A stretch of DNA of 64,000 nt. Origin: Lachnospira sp. Its GTDB lineage: Bacteria > Bacillota > Clostridia > Lachnospirales > Lachnospiraceae. The stretch is from NCBI GenBank assembly GCA_017621205.1, contig JAGATQ010000017.1:1-64000 (forward strand), read 5' to 3'. The first letter of the stretch is position 1; each line of letters begins with the position of its first letter. Below, piece by piece: positions 52,792 through 62,314 of the stretch. The notes below the pieces were generated by a model, which did no database searches, had not been told where the DNA came from, and saw nothing but the letters and a program-made list of their open reading frames with translations. The position numbers were made by a program, and so were the translations under genes.

Positions 52792-53469
52792 TTATTTTAC
52801 GCCATACACTTCATAATATGCATCTATTGCCGACTTAATGGTATCATTGATCAAAACAGTCCCATTCACCTCGCGGTTGTAAAGACATTCCACAACATCG
52901 CTCATGGACACAATTGCATTAGCCTTAAATCCATACTTATCCTGAATTTCATCAAGGGCACTCTTATCCGTCTCCAATCCCTTCTCCATACGATTTAAAG
53001 ACACCATCAAACCAAGAATCTCTACTTTCCCCTGCGCTTCTATAATCGGAAATGTTTCAGCAATAGATTTACCAGAAGTTGTTACATCTTCAATAATAAC
53101 TACCCGGTCCCCATCTTGAATCTTGCTGCCTAACAATATGCCAGCATCTCCATGATCCTTTTCTTCCTTTCTGTTGGAGCAATAACGAATCTCCTTACCA
53201 TATAATCTAGCATATGCCATCGTTGTCGCAACACTTAACGGAATACCCTTATATGCAGGGCCAAACAAAACATCAAAATCATCTCCATAATGCTCATGAA
53301 TTGCCTGTGCATAATATTCCCCCAGCTTCGTTAACTGCGAACCGGTTACATATGCCCCCGCATTCATAAAAAATGGTGATTTACGTCCACTTTTTAGCGT
53401 AAAATCCCCAAATTTCAATACATTGCTTTCCACCATAAACTCAATAAATTCTCTCTTATACTGTTCCAT
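52792..53469 (-). CDS. pyrE: Orotate phosphoribosyltransferase
   Basis: The 225-residue enzyme makes OMP from orotate and PRPP. The PRPP loop DRVVIIEDVTTSGKSIAET (about residues 122-140) and FGPAYKGIPLSVATTMA are clear. It is apart from the pyrC-pyrD operon by about 3.4 kb and has its own promoter. Confidence 0.96.
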   Translation of the reverse strand: MEQYKREFIEFMVESNVLKFGDFTLKSGRKSPFFMNAGAYVTGSQLTKLGEYYAQAIHEHYGDDFDVLFGPAYKGIPLSVATTMAYARLYGKEIRYCSNRKEEKDHGDAGILLGSKIQDGDRVVIIEDVTTSGKSIAETFPIIEAQGKVEILGLMVSLNRMEKGLETDKSALDEIQDKYGFKANAIVSMSDVVECLYNREVNGTVLINDTIKSAIDAYYEVYGVK

Positions 53470-53512
53470 TATAATATAATTCCTCCTTAATCAAGAGCTT
53501 ATTATTGATTGT

Positions 53513-53541
53513 ATTTTAACATAATGCTTGGCTATTAGCAA
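53513..53541 (-). promoter_or_regulatory. SigA-type promoter of pyrE
   Basis: Minus strand TTGCTA (53541-53536), 17-base spacer, TAAAAT (53518-53513), 44 bases before the pyrE start. No PyrR-type attenuator is evident in the short leader. Confidence 0.6.
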
Positions 53542-53579
53542 TCAGAAACCATACCTTAATCTAACAGGCATATCATATA

Positions 53580-55280
53580 TTAAAGAGTAAATTCATTAAT
53601 ATCGCCCTCCAAGGAATCACTAATTCCCTGAAGCTTTGCAACAGCATCATTACAGTCACTCACAATCTGGCTAAGCTGTGTCATAGTGGCTGAAGTCTCC
53701 TGCGTAGATGCCACATTCTCCTCAGAAATAGCAGCCAGATTCTCCATATTGCCTTGTACCATATCCTTGGAACCATTAATGTTCTGTATCTCACCAGCAA
53801 TTCCTTCGACTGCCTCGGACACATTGGTTATTTCTTTATTCAGATGTTCAAAAACTTGCTTCGTTTGGCTTAGCTTATCATACTGTCCCTCAATTTCCTT
53901 CATAACCACATTCATTGCATCAACATTCTTATTGGACTTTGAAAGCAGCTCCGTCACAATCGCCTCAATCTGTTCTGCCGACTGTCTTGACTGTTCCGCC
54001 AGTGCCCTTACCTCATCTGCAACAACCGCAAAGCCCTTTCCCTGTTCACCAGCTCTTGCCGCCTCAATCGACGCATTCAGTGATAAAAGATTAGTCTGTC
54101 CCGCAATATCAGAAATCAACGCTACCACATTCTGAATCTCCATGGCGGACTTGTTTGTATCATTGGTCTGTTGCTGTACAACTTCTATGGACTCCCTTGT
54201 ATTGGTGCTTATTGTTACAAGCTCATCCAAGGTCTCCCCTGCCTCCAAATTAGATGCCTCCATGCTTTCCGTACTCACTTTTAAATTGGCAATGTTACCA
54301 GAAGCCTTATCTACCGCTGCCCCCATATCATTCATCTGACCAGTTACTTCCTGTATCTCATTGGCCTGATTCATTGCTCCGTTGGCGATTTCTCCTACTG
54401 CCCCATTGATATTATCAATCGACTCATTAATTGTTGCAAAGCTTTCCTGTATATCTCCTGTGAAATCCGTCAGTGTTGTAGAAGATTCCTGTAAATTATT
54501 AACAATATCAACAAACTTTTTCATCAAGGAATCAATAGACCTTGCGATATTACCCACCTCATCTCCTCTTGATATCAGCCTCTCATTGACAGAAAAATCC
54601 AATCTTCCATCTGCCACCTCATTCAAATGGGAAACGGTTGTATGTAAACTCTTAACAAGAACCCAAACAACGACAATTGCAATCGCTGCAAACACCACAG
54701 CAATAAGAACCATAAAAATGATAAACTGATTCAAACGTCCTTGATAAATACTGTGGGACTTTTCAACAGAGATTCCGGTAAATGTAATAATCTCATTGCC
54801 AGCTTCCTTATCCTCCATCAATTCATACACACCATAATAGGGAACGTTCTCAACCAATACTGAACTACTAAAATAATAGCCATCCTTAGTAATCTTCTGA
54901 TACACCTCATCTGACATCTTCGTACCCAAAATGCGTTTGCCATCCGAGCCTACAATACTGGTCGCCCTTCTGGTGTTACCAACAAAAATAGTAATGTCAA
55001 CATCAGCATCTTCCTTAAACAAGTCAATCCACTCCGTATCCGTAGTCAAATTTACCTCACCTTTATAGAGTTCCTCTCCTTGAAGCGAAAAATCTTCCTG
55101 ACTAACCAGCTTTAATACCTCTTGAATTGCATAATTAGAAGTACTTAGATGATCCTCCTGCAATTCATCTGCCATTAATGTTCCAACATTACTAATTGCT
55201 AGTGTAGCAAAAATCACAAGCACAACAATCGGCATCATAACACATGCCAGAATTTTTACAGTTAAATTAACTTTCTTCAT
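53580..55280 (-). CDS. Methyl-accepting chemotaxis protein
   Basis: The 566-residue chemoreceptor has membrane helices near 9-31 and 190-213, an outer single-Cache-like sensor (about 35-185), a HAMP domain (about 214-266) and a long cytoplasmic signalling coiled coil with the tip [20 protein letters not shown] and [17 protein letters not shown]. It would feed the CheA/CheW system encoded elsewhere in this window. No C-terminal NWETF-type tail. The ligand is unknown. Confidence 0.95.
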   Translation of the reverse strand: MKKVNLTVKILACVMMPIVVLVIFATLAISNVGTLMADELQEDHLSTSNYAIQEVLKLVSQEDFSLQGEELYKGEVNLTTDTEWIDLFKEDADVDITIFVGNTRRATSIVGSDGKRILGTKMSDEVYQKITKDGYYFSSSVLVENVPYYGVYELMEDKEAGNEIITFTGISVEKSHSIYQGRLNQFIIFMVLIAVVFAAIAIVVVWVLVKSLHTTVSHLNEVADGRLDFSVNERLISRGDEVGNIARSIDSLMKKFVDIVNNLQESSTTLTDFTGDIQESFATINESIDNINGAVGEIANGAMNQANEIQEVTGQMNDMGAAVDKASGNIANLKVSTESMEASNLEAGETLDELVTISTNTRESIEVVQQQTNDTNKSAMEIQNVVALISDIAGQTNLLSLNASIEAARAGEQGKGFAVVADEVRALAEQSRQSAEQIEAIVTELLSKSNKNVDAMNVVMKEIEGQYDKLSQTKQVFEHLNKEITNVSEAVEGIAGEIQNINGSKDMVQGNMENLAAISEENVASTQETSATMTQLSQIVSDCNDAVAKLQGISDSLEGDINEFTL

Positions 55281-55443
55281 AATACTTCTTTACACTTACC
55301 CTTTCATTCCTTATTTATTCTGTTTTTCATGATGTAAATAAAAACTATCCCTGTCTCCTTCTTCAAACAAAACATAAGTTAATTATATTCTTTTTTTCAT
55401 AGAAAAACAAGTCTGGAGCACATTACTTTGCTATTTCAAAAAT

Positions 55444-55782
55444 TTATATACCCTTTCCAACAACCAAATCATAGCTTTCTGCAATCATACGTTTGATATC
55501 CTCCTTAGGGACACTGCCATCTAATATAACTGTATTCCAATGCATTTTATTTTGATGATACCCCGGAAGCACCGCTTCGTAAGCGTTCCTAAAGAAATCC
55601 CGCCATTCCGGGTCGACCTTAATATTCATCCTTAACTGTCCTTCATACATATAAGTCCACAAAAATGCTTTTTTATTTTTCTTGTAGCGGACCAAAACCC
55701 AATTGGTATCACGAAAGGGGGTATCCTGATATGTGTCCGGAAAGGATAATCCATAGGCCAATACCTCTTCTCTTGTTGTCAT
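55444..55782 (-). CDS. MmcQ/YjbR family protein
   Basis: The 112-residue product (MTTREEVLAYGLSFPDTYQD, then LRMNIKVDPEWRDFFRNAYE and HWNTVILDGSVPKEDIKRMI) matches the MmcQ/YjbR fold, a CyaY-like small domain proposed to bind DNA. The function in Firmicutes is unknown. The 163-base gap to the chemoreceptor (55281-55443) shows no gene. Confidence 0.88.
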   Translation of the reverse strand: MTTREEVLAYGLSFPDTYQDTPFRDTNWVLVRYKKNKKAFLWTYMYEGQLRMNIKVDPEWRDFFRNAYEAVLPGYHQNKMHWNTVILDGSVPKEDIKRMIAESYDLVVGKGI

Positions 55783-55819
55783 GACATTCCTTCTTCCTTA
55801 CCATGTGACAGACCTGCCA

Positions 55820-56179
55820 TTAATCCCACTCAATCCCGTCCCCTTCTTCCCGAACGATACGATATAACTCCTCCTTCTCTTCTATGAGCTTGCAAATTAA
55901 TTCTCCAAATTGCTTTGCTCTTTCTTCATTCTCCTCTGACCACTCATAGCATGCACTGTACATACCCGCCTCAGGGTCCGTATCCAGCCCCTCAAGCAGC
56001 TTAGGATAATATTTCCCTAGGTAATAGTCAAAGAACATCTCCCAATTATATCCGTTCATGTAAGCATCCGGATTAATGTTTTCCATCTCCTGTGCAACTG
56101 CCATTACTTCCTCGTGTTCAATATAAAAGCATATATCTACCACGTCTTCAAAACGTTCTACTACTACATAATCCTTCAT
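55820..56179 (-). CDS. Imm51-like immunity protein, solitary
   Basis: The 119-residue acidic protein has the pattern FYIEHEEVMAVAQEMENINP followed by DAYMNGYNWEMFFDYYL and a C-terminal AGMYSACYEWSEENEERAKQ, which I associate with the Imm51 family that protects against polymorphic contact-dependent toxins. There is no toxin gene next to it. Family assignment is from memory of the motif, so moderate. Confidence 0.6.
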   Translation of the reverse strand: MKDYVVVERFEDVVDICFYIEHEEVMAVAQEMENINPDAYMNGYNWEMFFDYYLGKYYPKLLEGLDTDPEAGMYSACYEWSEENEERAKQFGELICKLIEEKEELYRIVREEGDGIEWD

Positions 56180-56365
56180 TATTTTTCATCCTTTCCTTGT
56201 TAATCGCAATCGGTGTTTGCGAAACAGTTACTACATGTTTCCAATTCTATTAATATTTTTTTGCAAATACAGCATACTATAGAATATGATACCGAAATAA
56301 TGCACCATTTAATCCAAACATCCAACTGTAACACCGCATAACCACATAAAACAAAGGAGACCATC

Positions 56366-56884
56366 ATGAATATAAATAATAACATAATCAATCTCACGAA
56401 AACCACTAAAGTACCACTCCTTGCCGGGGCTGTATTTGTTGCTGTCTTTGGTACCCTGCTTCATTTCGTATATGAATGGAGCGGACAGTTGTGGTTCGTT
56501 GGATTATTCTGCCCTGTATCAGAATCCACCTTTGAGCATTTAAAGCTATTCTTTTTCCCAATGCTTTTATTCAGCCTGTTTATGAGAAAAGGAGTCTCCT
56601 CCCCACCATTTTCTACAGCTTCCCTGCTGTTTAGCACACTCATTGGGACACTTTGCATTCCCATTTTATTCTATACCTACCGGGGAATCCTCGGCTATGG
56701 CATTGCAGCACTCGATATCAGTACCTTTTATATCAGCATACTATTAAGCTTCTGGCTGCTGTATAAAAGGCCGGACAGAAAAAACGGTGAATTTCTTTTA
56801 TGGGTTATGACCCTTACTGTAACAGGGTGTTTCCTTACCCTCACCTATTCTCCTCCAACATTGGGACTATTTACTGTTCCATGA
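56366..56884 (+). CDS. DUF6512-like membrane protein
   Basis: The 172-residue product starts behind aaaggaga (6 bases). It has about five membrane helices and the segment LLHFVYEWSGQLWFVGLFCP followed by VSESTFEHLKLFFFPMLLF, which resembles DUF6512 proteins. Function unknown. It is convergent with pyrD, ending nine bases from it. A possible promoter TTGCAA-18-TATGAT lies near 56260-56290. Confidence 0.65.
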   Translation: MNINNNIINLTKTTKVPLLAGAVFVAVFGTLLHFVYEWSGQLWFVGLFCPVSESTFEHLKLFFFPMLLFSLFMRKGVSSPPFSTASLLFSTLIGTLCIPILFYTYRGILGYGIAALDISTFYISILLSFWLLYKRPDRKNGEFLLWVMTLTVTGCFLTLTYSPPTLGLFTVP

Positions 56885-56892
56885 TAACTGAA

Positions 56893-57810
56893 TCATTCGT
56901 GAACCGCACCAATTAATTCGTTGATATCCCTGACACCATAATTCAGCATATATGCTTCTATTCCCTCGAGTACATTTATTGTTGTATTGGGATTGACAAA
57001 ATTCGCTGTTCCAATAGAAACTGCTGTTGCTCCCGCCAAAATAAATTCCAGTGCATCCTCTGCCGTCATAATGCCACCCATTCCAATAATTGGAAGCGAT
57101 ACTGCCTGTGCTACCTGATAAACCATGCGGACCGCTATTGGCTTGATAGCAGGTCCACTCAAGCCTCCTGTTTTATTGGCTAACGCAAAGCATCTCCGGT
57201 CAACATCAATCTTCATTCCGGTCAGGGTATTAATCAGCGACAGGCAGTCTGCTCCTCCCGCCTCTGCTGCCTTTGCCATCTCTGTGATATCTGTTACATT
57301 CGGGCTAAGCTTCATAATAACCGGCTGTCTGGCTACCCTTTTCACTGCCTTGGTAATCGCTTCTAAGGCTTCCGGTTTTTGTCCAAAAGCAATCCCCCCC
57401 TCCTTTACATTGGGGCAGGATACATTAATTTCAAGCATTGCCACATCATTCTCTGCTGCCAGACGCTCAACCACCTCCACATACTCCGCTTCGGTATGTC
57501 CACACACGTTAACGATAATCCTCGTATCATATTGCTTTAAAAAGGGAATATCCCTTTCACAAAATACATCAATTCCCGGATTCTGTAAGCCAACTGCATT
57601 CATCATCCCACCGTATGTCTCTGCAATTCTTGGGGTAGGATTGCCTTGCCATGCTACATTCGCAACCCCCTTGGTTACTACTGCCCCAAGCTTATTCAAA
57701 TCAACAAACTCACTGTACTCTACCCCCGAACCAAAGGTTCCAGAAGCAGTCATAACCGGATTTTTAAGAGTCACACCTGCCAGTGACACCTCCATATTTA
57801 CATTCATCAT
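56893..57810 (-). CDS. pyrD: Dihydroorotate dehydrogenase 1B, catalytic subunit
   Basis: The 305-residue FMN enzyme oxidises dihydroorotate using NAD through PyrK. Signature segments: MTASGTFGSG, LEINVSCPNVKEGGIAFGQ (catalytic Cys), KLSPNVTDI, and IIGMGGIMTAEDALEFILAG. The start overlaps the pyrK stop by ATGA, as usual. Confidence 0.96.
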   Translation of the reverse strand: MMNVNMEVSLAGVTLKNPVMTASGTFGSGVEYSEFVDLNKLGAVVTKGVANVAWQGNPTPRIAETYGGMMNAVGLQNPGIDVFCERDIPFLKQYDTRIIVNVCGHTEAEYVEVVERLAAENDVAMLEINVSCPNVKEGGIAFGQKPEALEAITKAVKRVARQPVIMKLSPNVTDITEMAKAAEAGGADCLSLINTLTGMKIDVDRRCFALANKTGGLSGPAIKPIAVRMVYQVAQAVSLPIIGMGGIMTAEDALEFILAGATAVSIGTANFVNPNTTINVLEGIEAYMLNYGVRDINELIGAVHE

Positions 57811-58571
57811 AGCGTCACCTCCTGTGCATAAAACACCGGGCCATCCTTACATACCCGTTTGTTGTGTACATGGGAATGGGCATCTACCTCGGTACTTTCG
57901 CATACACAAGAAAGACACGCACCGATACCACATGCCATTTTCTCCTCCATGGAAATCTGTGTTACCATATCATGCTCCATACCATACTGTTTTACTGCCC
58001 GAAGCATCGGAAGCGGTCCACACGAATAAATCGCTTCACCAGTCACTTGACTTTCTGCTATAGCATCCAGTACATTGCCCTTCGTTCCATGCTTACCATC
58101 TTCACTGGCTATGACTACCTCACCGTACTTTTCAAAATCCTCATTTAAAAACAATTCATCACGGTATCCAAGCACAATTGTCTTAGGGACGGCAAGCTGC
58201 TTTGCAAGCTCCAGCATAGGTGGAATACCAATTCCTCCCGCAATAAGGATTGCCTTCTTATCCAGTAAATCGTACCCGTTACCAAGTGGTCCCATCACCG
58301 TAACCAATGCACCAGCATGAAGCTTGGAAAACTCCTCGGTTCCATCCCCAACTACACGGTACACAAGCCGAAGCTCCCCCTTTGCCTCATTTATCTCACA
58401 GATACTAATCGGTCTTGGAAGCAGACGGCTGCCATCCTTACAATATACCGCAACAAATTGCCCGGGTACTGCTTCAGAAGCCATAGCTCCTACCTGTAAC
58501 CGCATCGAATAAATATCGCTGGCAATCTGCTCATGAAAAGATACTTTTGCCTTCACTCTCGTTTTACCCAT
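57807..58571 (-). CDS. pyrK: Dihydroorotate dehydrogenase electron transfer subunit
   Basis: The 254-residue FAD/[2Fe-2S] protein passes electrons from PyrD to NAD. The FAD motif RLLPRPISICEI, the nucleotide site GGIGIPPMLELAKQL and the iron-sulfur cysteines in MACGIGACLSCVCES plus a fourth in RVCKDGPVF are present. Confidence 0.96.
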   Translation of the reverse strand: MGKTRVKAKVSFHEQIASDIYSMRLQVGAMASEAVPGQFVAVYCKDGSRLLPRPISICEINEAKGELRLVYRVVGDGTEEFSKLHAGALVTVMGPLGNGYDLLDKKAILIAGGIGIPPMLELAKQLAVPKTIVLGYRDELFLNEDFEKYGEVVIASEDGKHGTKGNVLDAIAESQVTGEAIYSCGPLPMLRAVKQYGMEHDMVTQISMEEKMACGIGACLSCVCESTEVDAHSHVHNKRVCKDGPVFYAQEVTL

Positions 58572-58585
58572 ACTATCCTCCTTAT

Positions 58586-59509
58586 CTATTTGCCAATCGC
58601 CTGATTTATATCTTCTCTCATATCAATCACTGCCTGACGGGAAGCCTCGGCATACGCCTCCTGCCCAAAGGAAGCATACTTCTCCTGCTGATATGCACAG
58701 ATAATACCACGGGAGGAATTGACAATAGCACCGAAACCATCCTCGTTAAAATATGGTATCAAATCCTCCGCTTTTCCTCCCTGTGCCCCATAACCCGGAA
58801 CTAAAATATATGCCTTGGGCATAAGCTTCCTAAGAATCTCTCCCATCTTAGGATAGGTCGCCCCGACAACAGCCCCAACATAGCTGTACTGCTCTCCCAT
58901 TGCACAAGCTCCCCATGCTGCCACCTTCTCACCAACCAATTCATACAATGGTCTTTCATCCACGATTCTGTCCTGAAACTCACCAGAGGAAGGGTTTGAG
59001 GTCTTTACTAACACAAAAATTCCTTTTTTCTCCTCACGGCACACATCCACAAAGGGCTTTACTCCATCTGTTCCAAGATAAGGATTCACTGTGACAAAAT
59101 CCTCATCAAAACCACGATAGGTTTTACTTCCTACGGTTACCTGCCCCAAATGCCCTACCGCATATGCCGTAGAGGTAGAACCAATATCCCCACGCTTGAT
59201 ATCCCCAATCACAATCAGTCCCTTAGATTTACAATAATCCACTGTCTTTTTAAATGCCATAAGTCCCGGCACACCAAACTGCTCATACATAGCAATCTGC
59301 GGCTTCACCGCCGGAATCAAATCATAACAAGCATCCACAATTCCCTTATTATATTGCCAGATTGCCTGGGCTGCCCCCTCAAGCGTTTCTCCAAACTCCT
59401 CGTATGCCTTCTTCTGAATATGCTCTGGCACATAAGAAAGCATAGGGTCAAGTCCAACTACAATCGGAGCGTTCTTCTCCTTAATCTTACTCACTAACTG
59501 GTTTATCAT
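58586..59509 (-). CDS. pyrF: Orotidine-5'-phosphate decarboxylase
   Basis: The 307-residue enzyme is of the long PyrF type seen in Clostridia and Actinobacteria: LVSKIKEKNAPIVVGLDPML start, active-site VIGDIKRGDIGSTSTAYAVG, and PGYGAQGGKAEDLIPYF. Its start overlaps the stop of the upstream HD-GYP gene by ATGA, so translation is coupled. Confidence 0.96.
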   Translation of the reverse strand: MINQLVSKIKEKNAPIVVGLDPMLSYVPEHIQKKAYEEFGETLEGAAQAIWQYNKGIVDACYDLIPAVKPQIAMYEQFGVPGLMAFKKTVDYCKSKGLIVIGDIKRGDIGSTSTAYAVGHLGQVTVGSKTYRGFDEDFVTVNPYLGTDGVKPFVDVCREEKKGIFVLVKTSNPSSGEFQDRIVDERPLYELVGEKVAAWGACAMGEQYSYVGAVVGATYPKMGEILRKLMPKAYILVPGYGAQGGKAEDLIPYFNEDGFGAIVNSSRGIICAYQQEKYASFGQEAYAEASRQAVIDMREDINQAIGK

Positions 59510-60846
59510 ATTATATCCTCCATTCTATCGTTGTTAATAATATCATCCCGTTCCTTTGTTGCTGCAAAAAAAGCTTCCACGACTGACGGGTCAAAATGGG
59601 TACCTGCTTCCTCTCTGATAATTGCATATGCCTTTTCTAATGGCATAGCACTCTTATAACAGCGTTTGGAAGTCAGAGCATCAAATACATCTGCGACTGC
59701 CATAATCCTCGCACAAAGCGGTATCTCCTTACCAGCTATACCATACGGATAGCCATTGCCATTCCACCACTCATGATGATATGCTGCCATGTCCACCGCC
59801 GTATTCAGATATCCGGACTCTCCAAGCTCTTCCTTTGCATACATAAGCAGCTCCTGCCCTACAGCAGCATGTGTTTTCATCTCTTCAAATTCTTCTTCTG
59901 TCAGCTTCCCCGGTTTATTTAAAATAGCATCCGCAATATGGATTTTCCCGATATCATGAAGCGGTGCCGCCACAATCATATCCCTCATATACTCATCTGT
60001 CAGAATATCCCGGTATACACCCTTCTTTTTTAACTGCTTAGCAATTGCTTCCACATACTTAGCTGTCCGCCTGATATGTCCGCCCGTATTATCATCCCTG
60101 TTTTCCACAATTTCAGCCATCAACGTAATCATGCCGGACTGCATACCGGAAACCTGCTCATGATAAAAGGAACGTTTATTGCCCTGCATAATTAGTACAA
60201 TGATTGTGATTGTCATAATAAAAGCAGCAATACTGCTAATACCAATAAACGAAACGAGTCTGTTCCCATAATTCTCATCTATTACCAGTGTCCTTAATCT
60301 GCCCATCTCTGTCTGAACAGACACCGCATTGGAAAAAAACAGCAGCAGTATCCCAATCACAAAGAGCAGGAATTGCTCAGATATCCGTAGTCTCCTATGC
60401 TGCATATTCTCCCGAAACCAGTCTCGCCACGCCTTACTCTTAACATAGAATACCAGCAATACCACAAACAATACTCCGTACATGATAAACTGATATACCA
60501 ATGTTTCCCGAACCGACAGGGAAAGTAAATAGGGTAACACGAGCAGAACCGGAACTAAAAGCCCATTAATAATACCCGGAAGCGGCAGCATCATAAGCAG
60601 TCCTAACAGATGGTGCTCTTTCCTGCCAAGACAGCTATTGATTCCAATCAGAAACAATACGGTAAGCGTCGCAGCATCCTTACCAAATGCCAAAAATACC
60701 ACACCGGTAATAATGGCAGTAAGCCAATAAAATAAACGCTGCTTTCCGGCTTCCATATCCGGCTCCAGCAAAACATATTTTTTAATCAGAAAACCACTGA
60801 TTGCAATTGTCACTGTCTCCAGCATGCTAACAATTTGTGCTGCCAC
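59506..60846 (-). CDS. Membrane HD-GYP domain protein
   Basis: The 446-residue product has about eight hydrophobic segments in residues 1-222 and a C-terminal HD-GYP domain: first metal His in NTGGHIRR (His257), HDIGK at 297-301, KTHAAVGQELL, AAYHHEWWNGNGYPYGIAGK with the GYP motif, and ADVFDALTSKRCYK. HD-GYP enzymes break down c-di-GMP or related cyclic dinucleotides; the metal ligands are intact. It lies inside the pyr operon between pyrC (31-base gap) and pyrF (ATGA overlap). Substrate and link to pyrimidine supply are unknown. Confidence 0.9.
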   Translation of the reverse strand: MAAQIVSMLETVTIAISGFLIKKYVLLEPDMEAGKQRLFYWLTAIITGVVFLAFGKDAATLTVLFLIGINSCLGRKEHHLLGLLMMLPLPGIINGLLVPVLLVLPYLLSLSVRETLVYQFIMYGVLFVVLLVFYVKSKAWRDWFRENMQHRRLRISEQFLLFVIGILLLFFSNAVSVQTEMGRLRTLVIDENYGNRLVSFIGISSIAAFIMTITIIVLIMQGNKRSFYHEQVSGMQSGMITLMAEIVENRDDNTGGHIRRTAKYVEAIAKQLKKKGVYRDILTDEYMRDMIVAAPLHDIGKIHIADAILNKPGKLTEEEFEEMKTHAAVGQELLMYAKEELGESGYLNTAVDMAAYHHEWWNGNGYPYGIAGKEIPLCARIMAVADVFDALTSKRCYKSAMPLEKAYAIIREEAGTHFDPSVVEAFFAATKERDDIINNDRMEDII

Positions 60847-60877
60847 ATGAACACCTCCATTTCCGTGTTATGATGTA

Positions 60878-62155
60878 CTAGCCTCCATACACCACCTCAC
60901 CATCCACAATGGTAGCCTTCACCTTGCCGTAAACCCTCGCACCATGAAAAGGAGTATTTTTCCCTTTGGAAACAAACGCTTCCTTGTCAATCGTATACGC
61001 CTGTCTGACGTCAAATATCATCAAATCTGCCGCCTTACCAGCCTGTACATATCCCTTTTCATTATCTATGCCAAGTACTTTCGCAGGATTGGTACTCATT
61101 TTCTGTACCATCTGCTGTAAAGTAAGAATTCCTGTCCGCACCAGATAAGTATACGTTAACGCTGCACTGGTCTCTAATCCGACAATACCAAAAGGAGCCG
61201 TCTCAAAACCTCCTGCCTTTTCCTCCTCATGATGGGGAGCATGGTCTGTACTGATACATGGCATAACTCCTATCCGTAACCCTTCTACTAATGCGTCCCT
61301 GTCCCTTCTGCTGCGAAGAGGGGGATTCATTTTATAATTCGTATCCTCCTCCCTGATATCCTCATCCGTCAATATAAAATGATGCGGACATACCTCAGCG
61401 GTAATGGTAATTCCCATCTCCTTAGCAAGCTTCATAAGCTCCACTGTTCCTTCCGTCGAGCAGTGGCAAAGATGCAGTCTTGCCCCTGTCCTGCCTGCCA
61501 GAAAGATGTCCCTTGCCGTAATAATATCCTCCACAGCATTGGAAATACCCGGCACCTGAAAACGCTCGGATGCCACGCCCTCGTTCAGTACACCCTTGCC
61601 CACAAGCTGCTTGTCCTCACAGTGGGCAAACACCGGCATATCAAGCCTCGCTGCCTCCTCCATCGCCCTCTCATAGAGAACAACATCCATCACACTCTTG
61701 CCATCCTCACTAAAGCCAACCGCACCAGCCTGCTTCATTGCCTCCATATCCACAAGCTCCCTGCCATCCTGTCCCTTGGTGATAGCAGAAATCTGTAAAA
61801 TATGAACCGGAGCATCCTCTGCCCGGCTAAGAATATCCTTAAGCGTGTCCACATTATCCACTGCCGGCCTGGTATTGGGCATGGCACAGATGGAGGTCAC
61901 ACCACCTCTCGCAGCCGCCATGGCACCGGTCATCAAATCCTCCTTGTGTGTAAGCCCCGGATCCCTCAAATGTACATGCAAATCAATCAATCCGGGCATC
62001 ACATAACATCCGGAAGCATCCACAATCTGGTCTGCGGGGGCGTCAAGGTCTTTTGAAAGCTTAACAATCAAGCCATCCTCCACCAAAACATCACTCACAT
62101 ACCCCGCACGGTCCGTTCCATCTATAATCGTCCCTGCTTTGATAAGTAGTTTCAT
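60878..62155 (-). CDS. pyrC: Dihydroorotase
   Basis: The 425-residue zinc amidohydrolase closes carbamoyl-aspartate to dihydroorotate. Metal motif GLIDLHVHLRDPGLTHKEDL (about residues 55-74), the bridging carboxylated region, AHCEDK, LHLCHCSTEGTV and the catalytic Asp in CISTDHAPHHEEEK are seen. It is the first gene of the pyr operon. A TATACT box is at 62195-62190, but its -35 is poor. Confidence 0.96.
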   Translation of the reverse strand: MKLLIKAGTIIDGTDRAGYVSDVLVEDGLIVKLSKDLDAPADQIVDASGCYVMPGLIDLHVHLRDPGLTHKEDLMTGAMAAARGGVTSICAMPNTRPAVDNVDTLKDILSRAEDAPVHILQISAITKGQDGRELVDMEAMKQAGAVGFSEDGKSVMDVVLYERAMEEAARLDMPVFAHCEDKQLVGKGVLNEGVASERFQVPGISNAVEDIITARDIFLAGRTGARLHLCHCSTEGTVELMKLAKEMGITITAEVCPHHFILTDEDIREEDTNYKMNPPLRSRRDRDALVEGLRIGVMPCISTDHAPHHEEEKAGGFETAPFGIVGLETSAALTYTYLVRTGILTLQQMVQKMSTNPAKVLGIDNEKGYVQAGKAADLMIFDVRQAYTIDKEAFVSKGKNTPFHGARVYGKVKATIVDGEVVYGG

Positions 62156-62244
62156 ACCTGTACTCCTTTACATTAAATTCATAAGTCATAGTATAACATA
62201 ATTTACTATATATTACCACAAACAGCCTCTCACAAATTTATCGG

Positions 62245-62272
62245 TTGCTTTTTTTTCATTTCATGCTACTAT
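62245..62272 (+). promoter_or_regulatory. Promoter of the sensor kinase gene
   Basis: TTGCTT (62245-62250), 16-base spacer, TACTAT (62267-62272), 42 bases before the kinase start. It is divergent from pyrC; the 159-base gap holds no gene. Confidence 0.55.
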
Positions 62273-62314
62273 AGAATTGCGATTTTGTAGTTAGAATATT
62301 AAAGGAGGCTTCTT

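Noticed and set aside
56200-56406. 68-codon hydrophobic minus-strand frame upstream of the Imm51-like gene
   Set aside because: It starts at GTG without a ribosome site and overlaps the well-supported plus-strand DUF6512-like gene start.
57125-58063. 312-codon plus-strand frame antisense to pyrD/pyrK
   Set aside because: It crosses two certain genes and has no start signal; a shadow frame.
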